From Paralichthys olivaceus (lineage: Eukaryota > Chordata > Actinopteri > Pleuronectiformes > Paralichthyidae), in the NCBI RefSeq assembly GCF_024713975.1, contig NC_091107.1, positions 14,435,501-14,499,500 of the forward strand: a stretch of 64,000 nucleotides of DNA, read 5' to 3'. The translations under genes and the position numbers were made by a program. Below the pieces are notes generated by a model, which saw only the letters and a program-made list of their open reading frames with translations, was not told where the DNA came from and did no database searches. This document shows, piece after piece, positions 37,888 through 48,330 of the stretch. Numbering within the stretch: the first letter of the stretch is position 1; each line of letters starts with the position of its first letter.

Positions 37888-40157
37888 TGTTGGTCTGAAA
37901 CTGCGTCTTTCTCCAAAACGATGTTTAGACCCAGGATGGTTTGTCTTATTTATCTGCTCACCTCTGAGGAGGGGAGGAGTGAAATAGGAGATATAGGAGG
38001 AAATGGGTTGGTCTCTAATTTATTTTCAGCAGTTAGTATAATTCATATTTCAAGCTGGTTCTCCTGGGGCTGTGTTTGTCAACTACCTGATGATGGAAAA
38101 TTGGAGGTTTGCCTGTCCAAACCTGCCTCTTGGTTTTAAATCTATCTAGCGATTGTGTATTTCAAATCAAACGTTTTTGTTGAAATATTGCAATGTTCTT
38201 CAATTCTCAAAGTATATGTGTATAGTCTACCACAGAGATGATAGAAGACATTTCATTCAGTTTTACTTTACATGCAAGGACAATTTCTTCACTTTACTTT
38301 TGCCTCTCAGTGTTGAAGAAAACATGGTATTTGAGCAACAAAGAAAATAATAAACCAAGACTGGACTTGTGTCAGAACCAAAAACTACATTCACAAGGCC
38401 CTACAGAAATAGGGTTTTCAGGACCAGAAGTGTTTATGCTTAAGGACATTTCATCTCATATCCAAGACATTCAAGAAAGGTGAAACTTTGTCAAGTATCT
38501 ACAACCAAGTCCAGTTGCCATCGCTGGAGCCAGTTAACGTGACCTAGATAACTGAGAATCTTCACAGACGACTATGTCAACCTGCCCTGAGCATATAGAA
38601 ATATACGTTTTAGGTTCATTAACTATGTGTTAACCTTTCAAAAAGCCCCTCCCCTCACCAGAATCCAACTGACAGAGTTTTATAGTAGCAGTGGAAGATG
38701 TCATTCTGTGTAATAATATGATAATGACATATTGAATATTTACCATGGGAACAGGGTCAAACTCGACCCACCACGTTTGAAGTCAATTTGGATGAGCAGC
38801 TGTCCAGAAGATTCCATGACAGACAGATGGTGTTTCTGCCATGTCATTGTCTTTTTTAGTCAGTTCAAAATGTGCCTGTTGGTTTGTGTGGCATTATTTC
38901 AAAAGAAATCCATAAGATTTTTAAAAGACATTTTGTGTACAATTAGCATGTTACACCACGACAACACGTTCAGACATCGTGGACCTCGAAATAAAATGAC
39001 AATCATTGCATCTGATGGGAACATTTTGTGACGTTGGCATGATGCGATGGTGTCTATAGAGGCGGACAGTGTATTGATGTTGTCCATTAAGTGGCGCGAC
39101 ACCACCAAAACTCCCTTTCACTTACATAAATACATATTCTCACCAAAGGTGCCAATGATTGATCCCTGTGGGACACCACAAGTCAGGGGGACCCCAGAAG
39201 ATGAGGCATTACCCATAACTATTACGACAGTTCTGCATGATGAATCAGATTTAAATGAGTCCACAGCATTTTACCTGATGCCAGCCCACTTTTCAAGGAG
39301 CCCCTCCCATCACCCTTCTCCCTTCACAGCTACTGGTCTCATACGTGGAATCCAACTGACAGTTGGTAATATAGTGCCAATGGAACATTTTAATCTCTTT
39401 ATGAATATGATAACTGTACTGATTATTTACCATGGGAACAGGGTAAAACTTACAAATTGTCTCGTTCTGTCTCTGTCTCTCTGTTTTTATATTTTCTCAA
39501 TAACCGACCATTCTACCGACTTCAAATTTGGTAGGTGTGTTGCTGAGGATCCTGGGGAAGGTTATTGTTGACTGTGAAGTATTCTTACATAAATGCAGGG
39601 TTAGGGTTAAAGGTTGGGGTTTCCAGAAGCACTCGGCTGCACCTCCAAGGGTCCTCAGCTTCATTGACCCCTGAGGTTTGAAGTCAACATGATGAGCAGT
39701 TGTATCAGCATCAGCAATTCCTCCATTTCAGTATATTGTTTTCACCTTTTCAATATGTCCGTGGTGGTGTGTGGAATTTTCCTAAATAAATCTACTATCT
39801 TTAGTTTATTAGGTTGTTATGTGTGTAAGTTTTATAACGAGGGTGGCCTCGATAAATAAATATGGCATGTCAAGAGGAAATTAGCTGGTTTGAACTTGGC
39901 TAAAATACGATGAGGTCAAAATTTGAAAATACAAAGAAGCATAATCAAAGCTCCCATAATAACCATGATCTAGATACAATGCAAGCAAATGATTTAATGA
40001 TTTAAGTTTGGGTGTGAGTCAGTGAAATTGATCAGAGGCTATGAGATATCAACCAAGCAGTGTCAGAGCTATAGATTAAGATACCAGTCAAACTACATTT
40101 TGACAAATAGTCCAAAGTTACATGAAAAAATTGTTACAAAGATGTTTGATGTAACGT

Positions 40158-40163
40158 TTTATT
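40158..40163 (-). terminator. Poly(A) signal of the canonical defensin
   Basis: AATAAA on the minus strand, about 210 bp past the stop codon. The flanking sequence (GTAACGTTTTATTCCA, plus strand) is homologous to the poly(A) region of the array units. Confidence 0.55.
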
Positions 40164-40373
40164 CCATCTCAGCCATTTTTGTTAAAATAACCCAAAAAGT
40201 AGTTAATTCTACATCCTAACATTCACAGGGTTAAAAGACAAATGTGAACCTCCATAACAATGTCTTCTGTCTGTCTTATCTTTGATGATGCTCGACAAGT
40301 CTTATAGTGACTGAATGATATTCTTCATGACTGCAGTGACAGATCAGACTTGTCTTCTCATGTCATTCAGCTG

Positions 40374-41299
40374 TCATAGAAAATGAGACACGCAACACCT
40401 AGAAATAAAAGAAAAAATAAACAATGTTTGAATAAATTCCACTCACAAATACATATACAGAATGTATTCATATGCTGCATCGGGATATCTGAACTTACAA
40501 AAAGCCTTTCCCACAGCCCAGGGGTCCAAAGAACAGTTCTGTTGGGAGGCAAACCTTCCTACACACTCCACTTAGACTGGGGCAAGACCATGGAAAGGAT
40601 GCAGCCTCATTCTCTGCTACTGTAACCACATATGGGAAACAGCCACCATGTTTAAGCAGTTTCATTCAGAAAGCACATGTCAAACACAGAGGTAGATTTT
40701 AGGTGCTTTACAGGGATACTTAAAAGAAAAACGATCAATTTTAAAGGAAAAAGCACAGTTTAAAACTATTTCCAAGCTAAATGAAAGAGATTAAAAAGAG
40801 AAAATAAAGGGAGTAAAATAATACAAATAAAATTAATAGAACTGTGTGAAACAATAAAATAGAAATAGAATAAAATACAATAATGGTAAGACTGTGTACA
40901 ATAGCTTAGGTAAAGGCGCTTGTGAATAAAAAAATCTATCTGGTTTTAAAAACTGCAATGGATGGGGCATTTAGATTTAAATTTGACTTGGGTACCACTA
41001 GCAGACCACCCCCTAAGTGATGTCAGAGGTCTCACAGGGTGGTATTGGACTAACTGTCTGTTAGGTGTTTGGGAGCAGTACCATTATAAGATTTTAAAAC
41101 AAACAAACAAACAAATAAAATCAATCCTGTCACATGATGACATGTGATTTAGAGATTTGAGAACACAGGCAACATGGGCTGTCTTTTTACATTTGATTAA
41201 AGGTTAAAATTAGAAAATAACTGCATCAACAAATCAAGACTTACCATTCAGCAGTAAGACAACAAAAAGCACAAAAACCACCACACGATAGCAAGACAT
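40374..41299 (-). CDS. Canonical teleost beta-defensin
   Basis: Exons at 41245-41299, 40499-40619 and 40374-40398 on the minus strand, with GT-AG introns in phases 1 and 2, exactly as in the array copies (exon 1 is 55 bp in both). The product is 66 residues: signal peptide from MSCYRVVV, a short V-A-E-N-E-A prosegment, then a mature part starting near SFPWSC. Cysteines lie at 31, 38, 42, 54, 60 and 61 (C-X6-C-X3-C-X11-C-X5-CC). The blocks LSGVCRKVCLPTE, FFGPLGCGKG and the end CCVSHFL are hallmarks of the widely conserved fish beta-defensin 1 type, a cationic (about +2) antimicrobial peptide secreted by skin, gut and other tissues. Intron 1 is 625 bp against 125 bp in the array copies because of an inserted interspersed repeat. 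The gene symbol is by family resemblance; nomenclature differs between species. Confidence 0.92.
40690..41190 (+). repeat. Interspersed repeat inside defensin intron 1
   Basis: An A-rich first half, then a stretch around 40960-41110 (rich in phrases such as TCAGAGGTCT and GGGAGCAGTACCATTATAAGATTTTAAAAC) that resembles a common teleost interspersed repeat. It ends in an AAAC-type tail. It accounts for most of the 500 bp by which this intron exceeds its array counterpart. Family assignment is from memory and boundaries are approximate. Confidence 0.4.
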
Positions 41300-41363
41300 C
41301 GTTGCGTCTGAAAGTGCTGCTCCGAAATGAGGATTTGGCCGAGGACTTTTTGTAATTTGGTCA

Positions 41364-41378
41364 GAGGGGAGGAGTGAA
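41364..41378 (-). promoter_or_regulatory. Conserved promoter block of the canonical defensin
   Basis: Fifteen bases, TTCACTCCTCCCCTC on the minus strand, starting 65 bp upstream of the start codon. They are identical to the block at 1218-1232 and its array copies, although the sequence on either side differs. Confidence 0.5.
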
Positions 41379-41399
41379 TATAATAGGAAACATCACACT

Positions 41400-44395
41400 G
41401 GTCACTAGGGTCTATATTACAGAGTTATTATCGTCTGTGAGAGAACATGCTTTTCTAAATCACATTTAAGAAAACAGCATTACTGAGCCCAGCTTGTGCT
41501 GTGAATGTTGTCATGAGGCGAACATGCTCTTTGCAGCTAATTTAAAACACATGCACATCCTTAATGCTAACTGCTCCCTGGGACTGAGGCCATAAGCATA
41601 GTGGGCAGCTTTTTCTACATTAAGCAGCATGTTCTCTATCGGATCTCAGCAACAGTAGGCTTCTCGCCTACTCAATATTACAACATATTATTGCTTCCTG
41701 GGTTGTGTAATTGATTGAGTATTTGGATTTGTGTTATGTAAATTACTAGTTTTGTGGTAGAGTTGTTAGTGAGAAGCAGTTTTGTCAGTCTTCATCTGGG
41801 CACCTGGCAGAAACATCCAAGACAAATTATTCTCAGGTGACTGTCCTAACATATGAGGAGTAAGACTAACTGAGTCCCTGGCATTCCTTCTTTGAAAACA
41901 AATGTATTTAATTAACTACATATATTTTGTTTTCTATCTCTCTGGCTAGAGAGAGAAAGAGAGGCTTGTAAAAGCAGCACCAGCGCCAGTTTGAATCCTT
42001 TGACCAGTCTAACTATACCACACTATGCCTTATATGCCTAAGGAAGCTAAAGGTCAAATGTCAAGGTCACAATGGTCTCATGTTCCTGTAAATGTGATAT
42101 ATCAGGACTACCTGTAGGAAATGTCATTACATGTGGTACAATTCACTTGTTTAGCATTCTGAATGTAATATCTCAGGAACACCTAAACATAATTCTTTCA
42201 AATTTGTTTTTACTTTAGTAAAATGTCTGAGTTCTCCCTCAACACTCAACAAAAGCCACTGCCACATTATTATCACTTACTTTTTGAGTATATAACCTAA
42301 TTTGCATTAGCATATTGATTAAGTGGGAGACAACTGTTGACATAGCCACAGCAGTCCGCACTATATATTGGCCCCCAATGAGTCTGCTAACTTGAGGGCT
42401 GTGGCCAGTGATTAGAAGAGGACTTATAAACAACATGTCCAACCCTACAACAGACAGCCAAAGAGACATCAGAATGCCAAATTCGAGACCTGCTGAAGTA
42501 GAGGAAGATGTATTGCGGATGAGAGGACCAAGACCAGCTTTACACACTGACTCATCATTTTAATTGTTGTTAAAAGACACTCTAAACTTGTGGAGCTGTA
42601 TTTGAATGGAGTTGTACATCATTTGTAAAACACTAGTCCACAATTCCAGGTGGGATTAGATACCTTGCCATAAGTCCCGCGAGTTTCTACGGTATAGAAA
42701 TGTAAAGCATAAAAATAATTCTCTCATAAAGTCTTAGTTCGTTCTCTTAAGAAATCAATAGAAAACAGTACATCCGCCCTACTTGCTTAATTTACTCCCT
42801 TTGTGCCCAATGTTATGATGGGGTTGTGGACTCACACACAAGCAGTACAACAGCTCTGGCTTCTCTGGTGTTTCCACAAAACATTCTCCGCAGCAGCTTC
42901 AGCCAGTAGTTCTCCTCTCTTCCAGGGGAGAACAGGGGAACACTTCCTGTTTGTGTTTATTCGTGCATTACACACAATTAACCCGAATAAACATAAATTA
43001 TTCCGCAGCGTATTTGGGTTATATCAACTTCAATTGTTCTCATGTAAACAGAGGGCTACTACTAAACTCCATGAGTCCTATTCATTCATTCAATTCAAGT
43101 CAATTCTTCATGGGTTGCATAGATCACAAAGGCCAAACTGAAATGAGAGGATCTGCCTAACAACAGAGCTGCAGTTGGACATGACAAGTGGGTTTTAATG
43201 CCCCTTGGTTTTGTAACACATGTTCCATTAGCTGTTTTAGGAAGTTATTACCGCTTTGAAAAACGGTTCATCACTGAAGCACAATAAATCCTGGAGAGGT
43301 TGGGCTGGAGAAGATCCACCCGTTTGACCATTTGTTTCTCAAGGATGAAAGGACTTATTTGTCAGCCACAATTGAAGGAGCCTACAAAATGAAACTTCCT
43401 ATTTACAGTCTGAAGGATGCAGCCCATAAGATTGAAACACACCTTTTATGTGAAATAAAATAAAACAGTGGCTGTCTTAAAGAATTGTAAATGTTGATGA
43501 AATACAAACAAAGGTCTACTGTAAGTATGGTTGGTTGGTAGGTGGAGACCAGTTAGATCACTTACACAGAAATAAACACCTGAACTCATTATTGCTTTGA
43601 ATTTGGACGCAGTTTCGTCATAGTTACATTAGGATTCTCCAAAGGGAGGTCATTACTGTTTTCATATGCCTCTATTCTCCAGGTGCTGTCCAGACTGGTC
43701 TCAGTAATGACAGAACAGTGGTGTCTAATTGCTTTCTAGAGGAATTGAAACATAATGAGGAGCAATGACCTCTAATGAGAGTGTTTATCCATTTATGGTT
43801 GGTTATTAGCATTGAAAGTTTTCCAACGCCTGAACAGTGGTAGTTCTTGCTTGTAACCACAAACTGTTGACACATAAATACAGGAAGTAGCATTTAAATT
43901 CACAGTACATTATTTACTGATTTCCTTGACTATTAGAGGGCACGTGGAAAGGTTCAAGAAAAATGTAATGTTTAGAACATGTCAGACGAAGGTTAAAAGT
44001 CCAGTGTTTAAGATTTAGGTGAAAGGGAACTATTGGCAGAAATTTAATGTAGAATAATCCTCATGATGTTTTCACTAGTTCGTTTCATCTAAATTGTATG
44101 AATTGTAGTTTTCTTGGGGAAAAGAAAATGCCCTTTCTATTTAAATACTTTATATAGAATGTACATCAGTCCAAACTGGACAAACACCTTTTGAGTTTTT
44201 ATGACAACTGAAGCTACCGCAGGTTCTTTTTCATGTTTGGAAGGAGAGGGTGAGGTGAGGGGTGTTCAGCTACAACATGCAATTTCAACACTAGATATCA
44301 CAAAATTCTACACACTGTACCTTTAAAGTCTTAACACAAGTTGCTGATATTCAGGATTGCAATACGCTCTCCTAAATGACTATTAACCACTAAGG
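41400..44395. other. Intergenic stretch without a recognisable gene
   Basis: AT-rich sequence upstream of the canonical defensin. I find no open frame with recognisable domains and no convincing exon. The few open frames over 60 codons here (for example 42239-42547 minus and 42803-43141 plus) lack family motifs and look like chance. Confidence 0.5.
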
Positions 44396-44470
44396 CAGTT
44401 TTCTGGACTTCAAGTATCTATGATCAAGTCCAGTTGCCCTTTATTGAACCATTTTTGGATTGGATTTTGT
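44396..44470. repeat. Relic of the defensin repeat unit
   Basis: The stretch from CAAGTATCTA through AAGTCCAGTTG to TTTTTGGAT aligns with unit positions of about 1742-1790, at roughly 75-80 percent identity over about 50 bp by eye. Another short similarity (AAGTCATGCATGTAG, near 44590) recalls unit positions of about 255-270. These suggest that a decayed unit once lay here, beyond the canonical defensin. Confidence 0.45.
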
Positions 44471-45312
44471 TTTATTCCGGTTGCAGTTAAGTCCAGGTTA
44501 CAAAAATATTTATAGTGTAAGCTAAATAAGACACGCAACAACCAGAAGTTCCGAAATTCTGGTCTATGTCAGAATGGATGTGATATTTAAGTCATGCATG
44601 TAGTTTAAAGTGCATGTGAAGAATGAGGCAAGGGATTTCTAAGTGAGAACAGTACAATCATCATATGCAATGCTTTTATAGTGGTAAAAATACTATATAA
44701 TGAATACTCATCATTCATGTCTTGTATGTCCCCTTCACAAAGCAGGTGTCTAAATCAATGTGAGTAAATTGTCTTTTCCTCACCAAACACTTTTTTATTG
44801 TGAAGAAGAGGGATTTAACTTTGGTATCCGTGGCAACAAGTAACACATTCATGAAAAACACACCTTGGCTGGGGACATCGGTGCACCACTGGCCAAACAG
44901 CAATGTTAAAAGGCCACCTACCGTGGAGCGACAGACTTCCACTGCATGAAGAGGAAGGAGATCACAGGGGCAACTGAAGCCTCTACCAGTTCCTGAATGT
45001 GAGTTTATGAATCAGTAGTTTTGACAGATATCTCTGTATTTAATTTGTTTAATATTTTTCTGCAACATAGATTCAAATGTTTTGTAAAACCCTAAACTTT
45101 GTCATAAATTATTGGTCACTCACTTATAATATATTTTAAGCTATGAATTTACCCTATTAGTATCTTATATTTCTACATTCATAAAACTTGAATCTTCCCT
45201 TTTCTTATGTGTGTGTTCTAACCATATTACAAAATGTATATGATGCCTTTGTCTTTTGGAGAGAAAGAATTTGTTAAAATGCAATATTTTCTTTTCAGAG
45301 TTCAACTGAAAG

Positions 45313-46281
45313 ATGTACAACGAGACAACACTAACATTCACAATGACTGCATATGCTGTCATGGAAAACTACAAGTACTGGATGTTTATTCTATTCCTCC
45401 TGATTTATCTCACTATTATCTTTTTGAACGTACTGCTCATTACTGTCATAAGCCAAAACAAAGAGTTGCATCAGCCCATGAATGTGTTCCCTTGTATATT
45501 ATCCATCAATGAAATATATGGCAGCACCGCGTTGTTACCCACAATAATGGCTGTGCTCTTATCTGAGACACATGAAATAACCATAAAGTGGTGCATCGCT
45601 CAAGTCTATTTCTTGCACACATATGCATGTGCTGAATTTTGCATTTTAGCTGCTATGGGATACGACAGGTTTGTTGCCATCTGTAACCCACTGCATTACC
45701 ACAGCATCATATCTAATTCAAAGGCAGGCAAGCTTGCTGTATTAGCAGGCATATACCCAGCTGTTGTGTTTGGAGGTTTCTACTCACTGACCATACGGCT
45801 GAGATTCTGTGGGAAAGTGCTGCCGAAACTGTACTGTGTGAACATGGAACTGGTCAAAAACTCCTGTTCGCCTCCACCGTACATAAGCATTGTGGGACTT
45901 GTACTTATTATGTTTACTGTTTTGCCCCAGATCATGATGATAGTTTTCTCTTATGCACAAATTTCAAGAGTGTGTCGGAAGTTGTCGAGACAATCTCAGC
46001 GCAACGCTTTCAAAACATGCCTCCCACATTTATTATCGTTGACAAACTACACCATCGCCTCCTTATTTGAAATTGTCCAATCCAGATTTAACATGAGTCA
46101 TTTAGCTGTTGAGGCACGCATCTTCCTGTCTTTGTACTTTGTTATCCTTCCACCCATTACCAACCCCATGCTGTATGGGCTCGGTACTCAAATGGTCAGA
46201 GTTACTCTACTGAAACTGTTTTTTAGGTATAAGATGCTGCCGACACTGTTAGCAAAGGCAGTGACTATAGCTTCTGTATAG
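45313..46281 (+). CDS. Odorant receptor (fish type I OR), copy A
   Basis: A seven-transmembrane G-protein-coupled receptor of olfactory neurons, 322 residues in a single coding exon as usual for the family. There is an N-terminal glycosylation site N3-E-T. TM1 carries N39. The LHQPMN motif after TM1 is at 52-57 (usually LHxPMY). The conserved TM3 cysteine is C94 and MGYDRFVAIC spans 115-124. The K-x-C-x-PH segment precedes TM6, and the TM7 motif is NPMLY from N284. A TTTTCAG splice-acceptor-like site lies just upstream of the ATG, consistent with a noncoding 5' exon. The segment LYCVNMELVKNSC in the second loop and the overall style resemble the delta group of fish ORs; that subgroup call is tentative. 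The frame is intact, and a related copy lies 4.6 kb downstream on the same strand. Confidence 0.95.
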   Translation: MYNETTLTFTMTAYAVMENYKYWMFILFLLIYLTIIFLNVLLITVISQNKELHQPMNVFPCILSINEIYGSTALLPTIMAVLLSETHEITIKWCIAQVYFLHTYACAEFCILAAMGYDRFVAICNPLHYHSIISNSKAGKLAVLAGIYPAVVFGGFYSLTIRLRFCGKVLPKLYCVNMELVKNSCSPPPYISIVGLVLIMFTVLPQIMMIVFSYAQISRVCRKLSRQSQRNAFKTCLPHLLSLTNYTIASLFEIVQSRFNMSHLAVEARIFLSLYFVILPPITNPMLYGLGTQMVRVTLLKLFFRYKMLPTLLAKAVTIASV

Positions 46282-48012
46282 ACTATTACCTCTTTCTTTT
46301 CTATGATAATTTAGGGTTTGTATCGAAATTATAATAAATTATAGTAATAGTAGTAATATGTGCTATATTGTCATTTAAAGCTATGGTTTTAATGTGAAAG
46401 TGGAAAACAAAAATGCATATTTCAAATATGAACATGATGGTATTGCTTAACATAATGATTCATGAATCTAATGTATGTAACAAGTATAAAGGCATGAAAT
46501 ATACTTTTCACTGTAGGTGATTGTATTTACTCACATTTAATGAATAAGAGTGATGTTGCATTTTAGTTATCAGTCACTGTATGAGTACTTGTTTTGGTTA
46601 TATGTATTGCATGATCAAAATATAATTGATAAAAGGTACTTTGTCAAAATATGACAGTTGTAACAAGTGACCGCAAATGCTCCTGACTTTTTTTCTCCAC
46701 CCTCTTTTAGTTCACTGTGTAACCTCCCTCCACTTTTCACTTTTTTCAAGGTTTATATTATGGAATCAACTAGTTATTATACCAACAATAATACATGTGG
46801 GAAGCAATTATTTGTCCTATGTACCTGAAATAAATGTTATGTATTCTAATTTGTGACTTTGTTTGATTAGTATTTAAACCATACCATGAATACATGATTT
46901 AAATTAAAAAAATTATTGTTTGAACAGACAGTTTTTCAATTCACATTTGATACATGCGTAACCTATATGATCACCCGTCACATCCCAGTGAAATGATATC
47001 TTGGTCGACCAAACAACTGTTAATCCTTTAAAACACATTTTATACATGTATATAAATCATATCAGCTCATTTTAACACTCTGAATTACAAAGCATGGAAA
47101 CATCCTCTCTCAAGCTCTGTGGTGCATGAAAAACACAGAGTCACACACTGTTGGTAACAGTTACAGCTAAGTTTGTTATACATACATCGTAAAACATCTG
47201 TAGAAACATCTGCAGCAGCTGTCTCAGATGACACACTTACACACTGAGGGAAAGGCTTGTGCACAATTCCTGAAAAGTATGTGACGTTATTCACTTTATT
47301 AAATAATTAAAGAAGCAACAATGAACAGAATTATCAAATATTCAGACATATAGGACATGTCACTGAAATAAAAAAAAAACATAAGCAGCATTGGGTGGGA
47401 TTCAAAGGGAATCAATTATTTATCTTAACAACTGAGTAGGTAATGAATGTCTACAATCAAAGTACTAACAATTATATTTGATTGGAATCAAACACAAGGT
47501 TTCATTTAATTTAAAGTTGAACCCAGAATAAAGAAAACAAAAAGATGAAGGAGAATGAGATTAATTTGAAAATGAAGCTTGACTGATGAAATAAAAATGG
47601 AGGGGTCAGAGAGTGAGGTGGATGTCATCTCTCTGATTTAAAAGGGTTGGTGTTGACCAGTGTCTCCTGCAGCACAGGATCATGACAGGGCCCAAAAGTG
47701 ACACAGCTGAATGTGTGAGCGCATTAAACTTTGAACAAAGAACTCAATGCGAGTCATTAAGGTGACACTGAAACAATTAGGTTAATACCTTGTCCTAGTT
47801 TACAGGGTGTGTACATAGGCCTAACATAGATTTTGTTTATTCACAGACAGTATAATATACAGTATACTCTAAAGGATAAGGCGTGTGACAGCACTAACTT
47901 CTTAAATTGATCTGGCCATTTGTTTTACAGTTTTTGGTATATTTGTCATTTTGTATTCTTTGGTGGGATTTTGGCGAGTTAATTAGCAACTAATTATTAG
48001 TTATCAGTTAAT
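46282..48012. other. Intergenic region downstream of receptor A
   Basis: AT-rich sequence with no recognisable gene, RNA or dense repeat. A TTTATTAAATAATTAAA-rich segment near 47297 is low-complexity only. Confidence 0.45.
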
Positions 48013-48147
48013 AATAAGATAAGATAAGATAGACTTTATTCATCCCACACTGGGGAAATTTGGACATTACAGCCGAGGAAGAACATTAAGATAGAGAAAA
48101 AAATTAAATTAAATTAAAAATAATAAAATAAGTATAAAAATATACAT

Positions 48148-48179
<32 letters not shown>

Positions 48180-48330
48180 TAAAGAAAAATGTAAACACTA
48201 TACATGGATACTGGAAATTCACAGTGATATTGCACATAATCTTAGACTTGACTCCAAACCAAAGCGTATGCAGGCTTTTAGCATCTGTAAAAAGCAGCAA
48301 ATTACAGAAATTCCTGGTGTAATGGTTATC
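48013..48330 (-). repeat. Interspersed repeat with LINE/SINE-type tail
   Basis: Starts with GATAAGATAAGATAGACTTT, followed by ATTCATCCCACACTGGGGAAATTT. Read on the minus strand this is the very common fish 3' tail (GGGAAATT...AATAAAGTCTATCTTATC). It runs into low-complexity sequence with a TA and GA microsatellite at 48145-48182. The right boundary is uncertain. Confidence 0.5.

Larger units (their letters stand above)
1..39298. repeat. Tandem array of 13 defensin-bearing 2.6-kb units
   Basis: Direct head-to-tail repeats with a period of 2,616 bp. Unit starts are 1, 2617, 5233, 13219, 15835, 18451, 21067, 23683, 26299, 28915, 31531, 34147 (2,621 bp long) and 36768; the last breaks off near 39298. 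Unit phase is set arbitrarily by the left edge of the window, where the array is already running. Unit 3 is enlarged to 7,986 bp by a retrotransposon. Internal units differ by only a few substitutions. Units 12 and 13, at the right edge, carry more substitutions and small indels, including a shared short deletion near 35947 and 38535. Each unit holds one minus-strand beta-defensin gene at unit positions 703-1135 and a LINE fragment at 2371-2577. The pattern fits amplification by unequal crossing-over with homogenisation of the interior. Confidence 0.97.
39299..41450. repeat. Diverged 14th unit carrying the canonical defensin
   Basis: Past the break at about 39298 the sequence resumes at an earlier point of the unit, but strongly drifted. 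39299-39450 resembles unit positions of about 1897-2010 (the GCCCCTCCC... and TTTACCATGGGAACAGGG stretches). 39672-39850 resembles about 2027-2220. The defensin, its poly(A) region and its promoter block follow in the expected order. Insertions interrupt the match. It is an old duplicate of the unit that escaped homogenisation. Boundaries are approximate. Confidence 0.65.

Noticed and set aside
1-39298. CRISPR array or satellite DNA as an explanation for the tandem repeats
   Set aside because: The units are 2.6 kb, contain an intact spliced gene and sit in a vertebrate-type genome. There are no short repeats with spacers.
39047-39571. A 174-codon plus-strand open frame at the right array edge
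   Set aside because: It runs antisense through the LINE fragment, and its length comes from one unit's substitutions removing stops. No family motif.
42239-42547. 102-codon minus-strand open frame with hydrophobic parts, possible membrane protein
   Set aside because: No motif, no promoter or splice context and base composition like its surroundings. Treated as chance.
42651-42680. GGGATTAGATACC, recalling mitochondrial 12S rRNA (possible nuclear mitochondrial insert)
   Set aside because: Only about 13 bases match and the flanks do not continue as 12S rRNA, so it is most likely chance.
43300-43440. Stretch translating to GLEKIHPFD followed by FLKDER, recalling the start of HDAC11
   Set aside because: The resemblance is short, gapped and from memory. 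There is no continuing frame upstream and no splice structure. A translated search would be needed to call a processed relic.
44528-44552. Possible third-exon relic of a defensin (a CCVS-like reading)
   Set aside because: Only about ten identical bases, not collinear with the nearby unit relics, and no second exon in reach.
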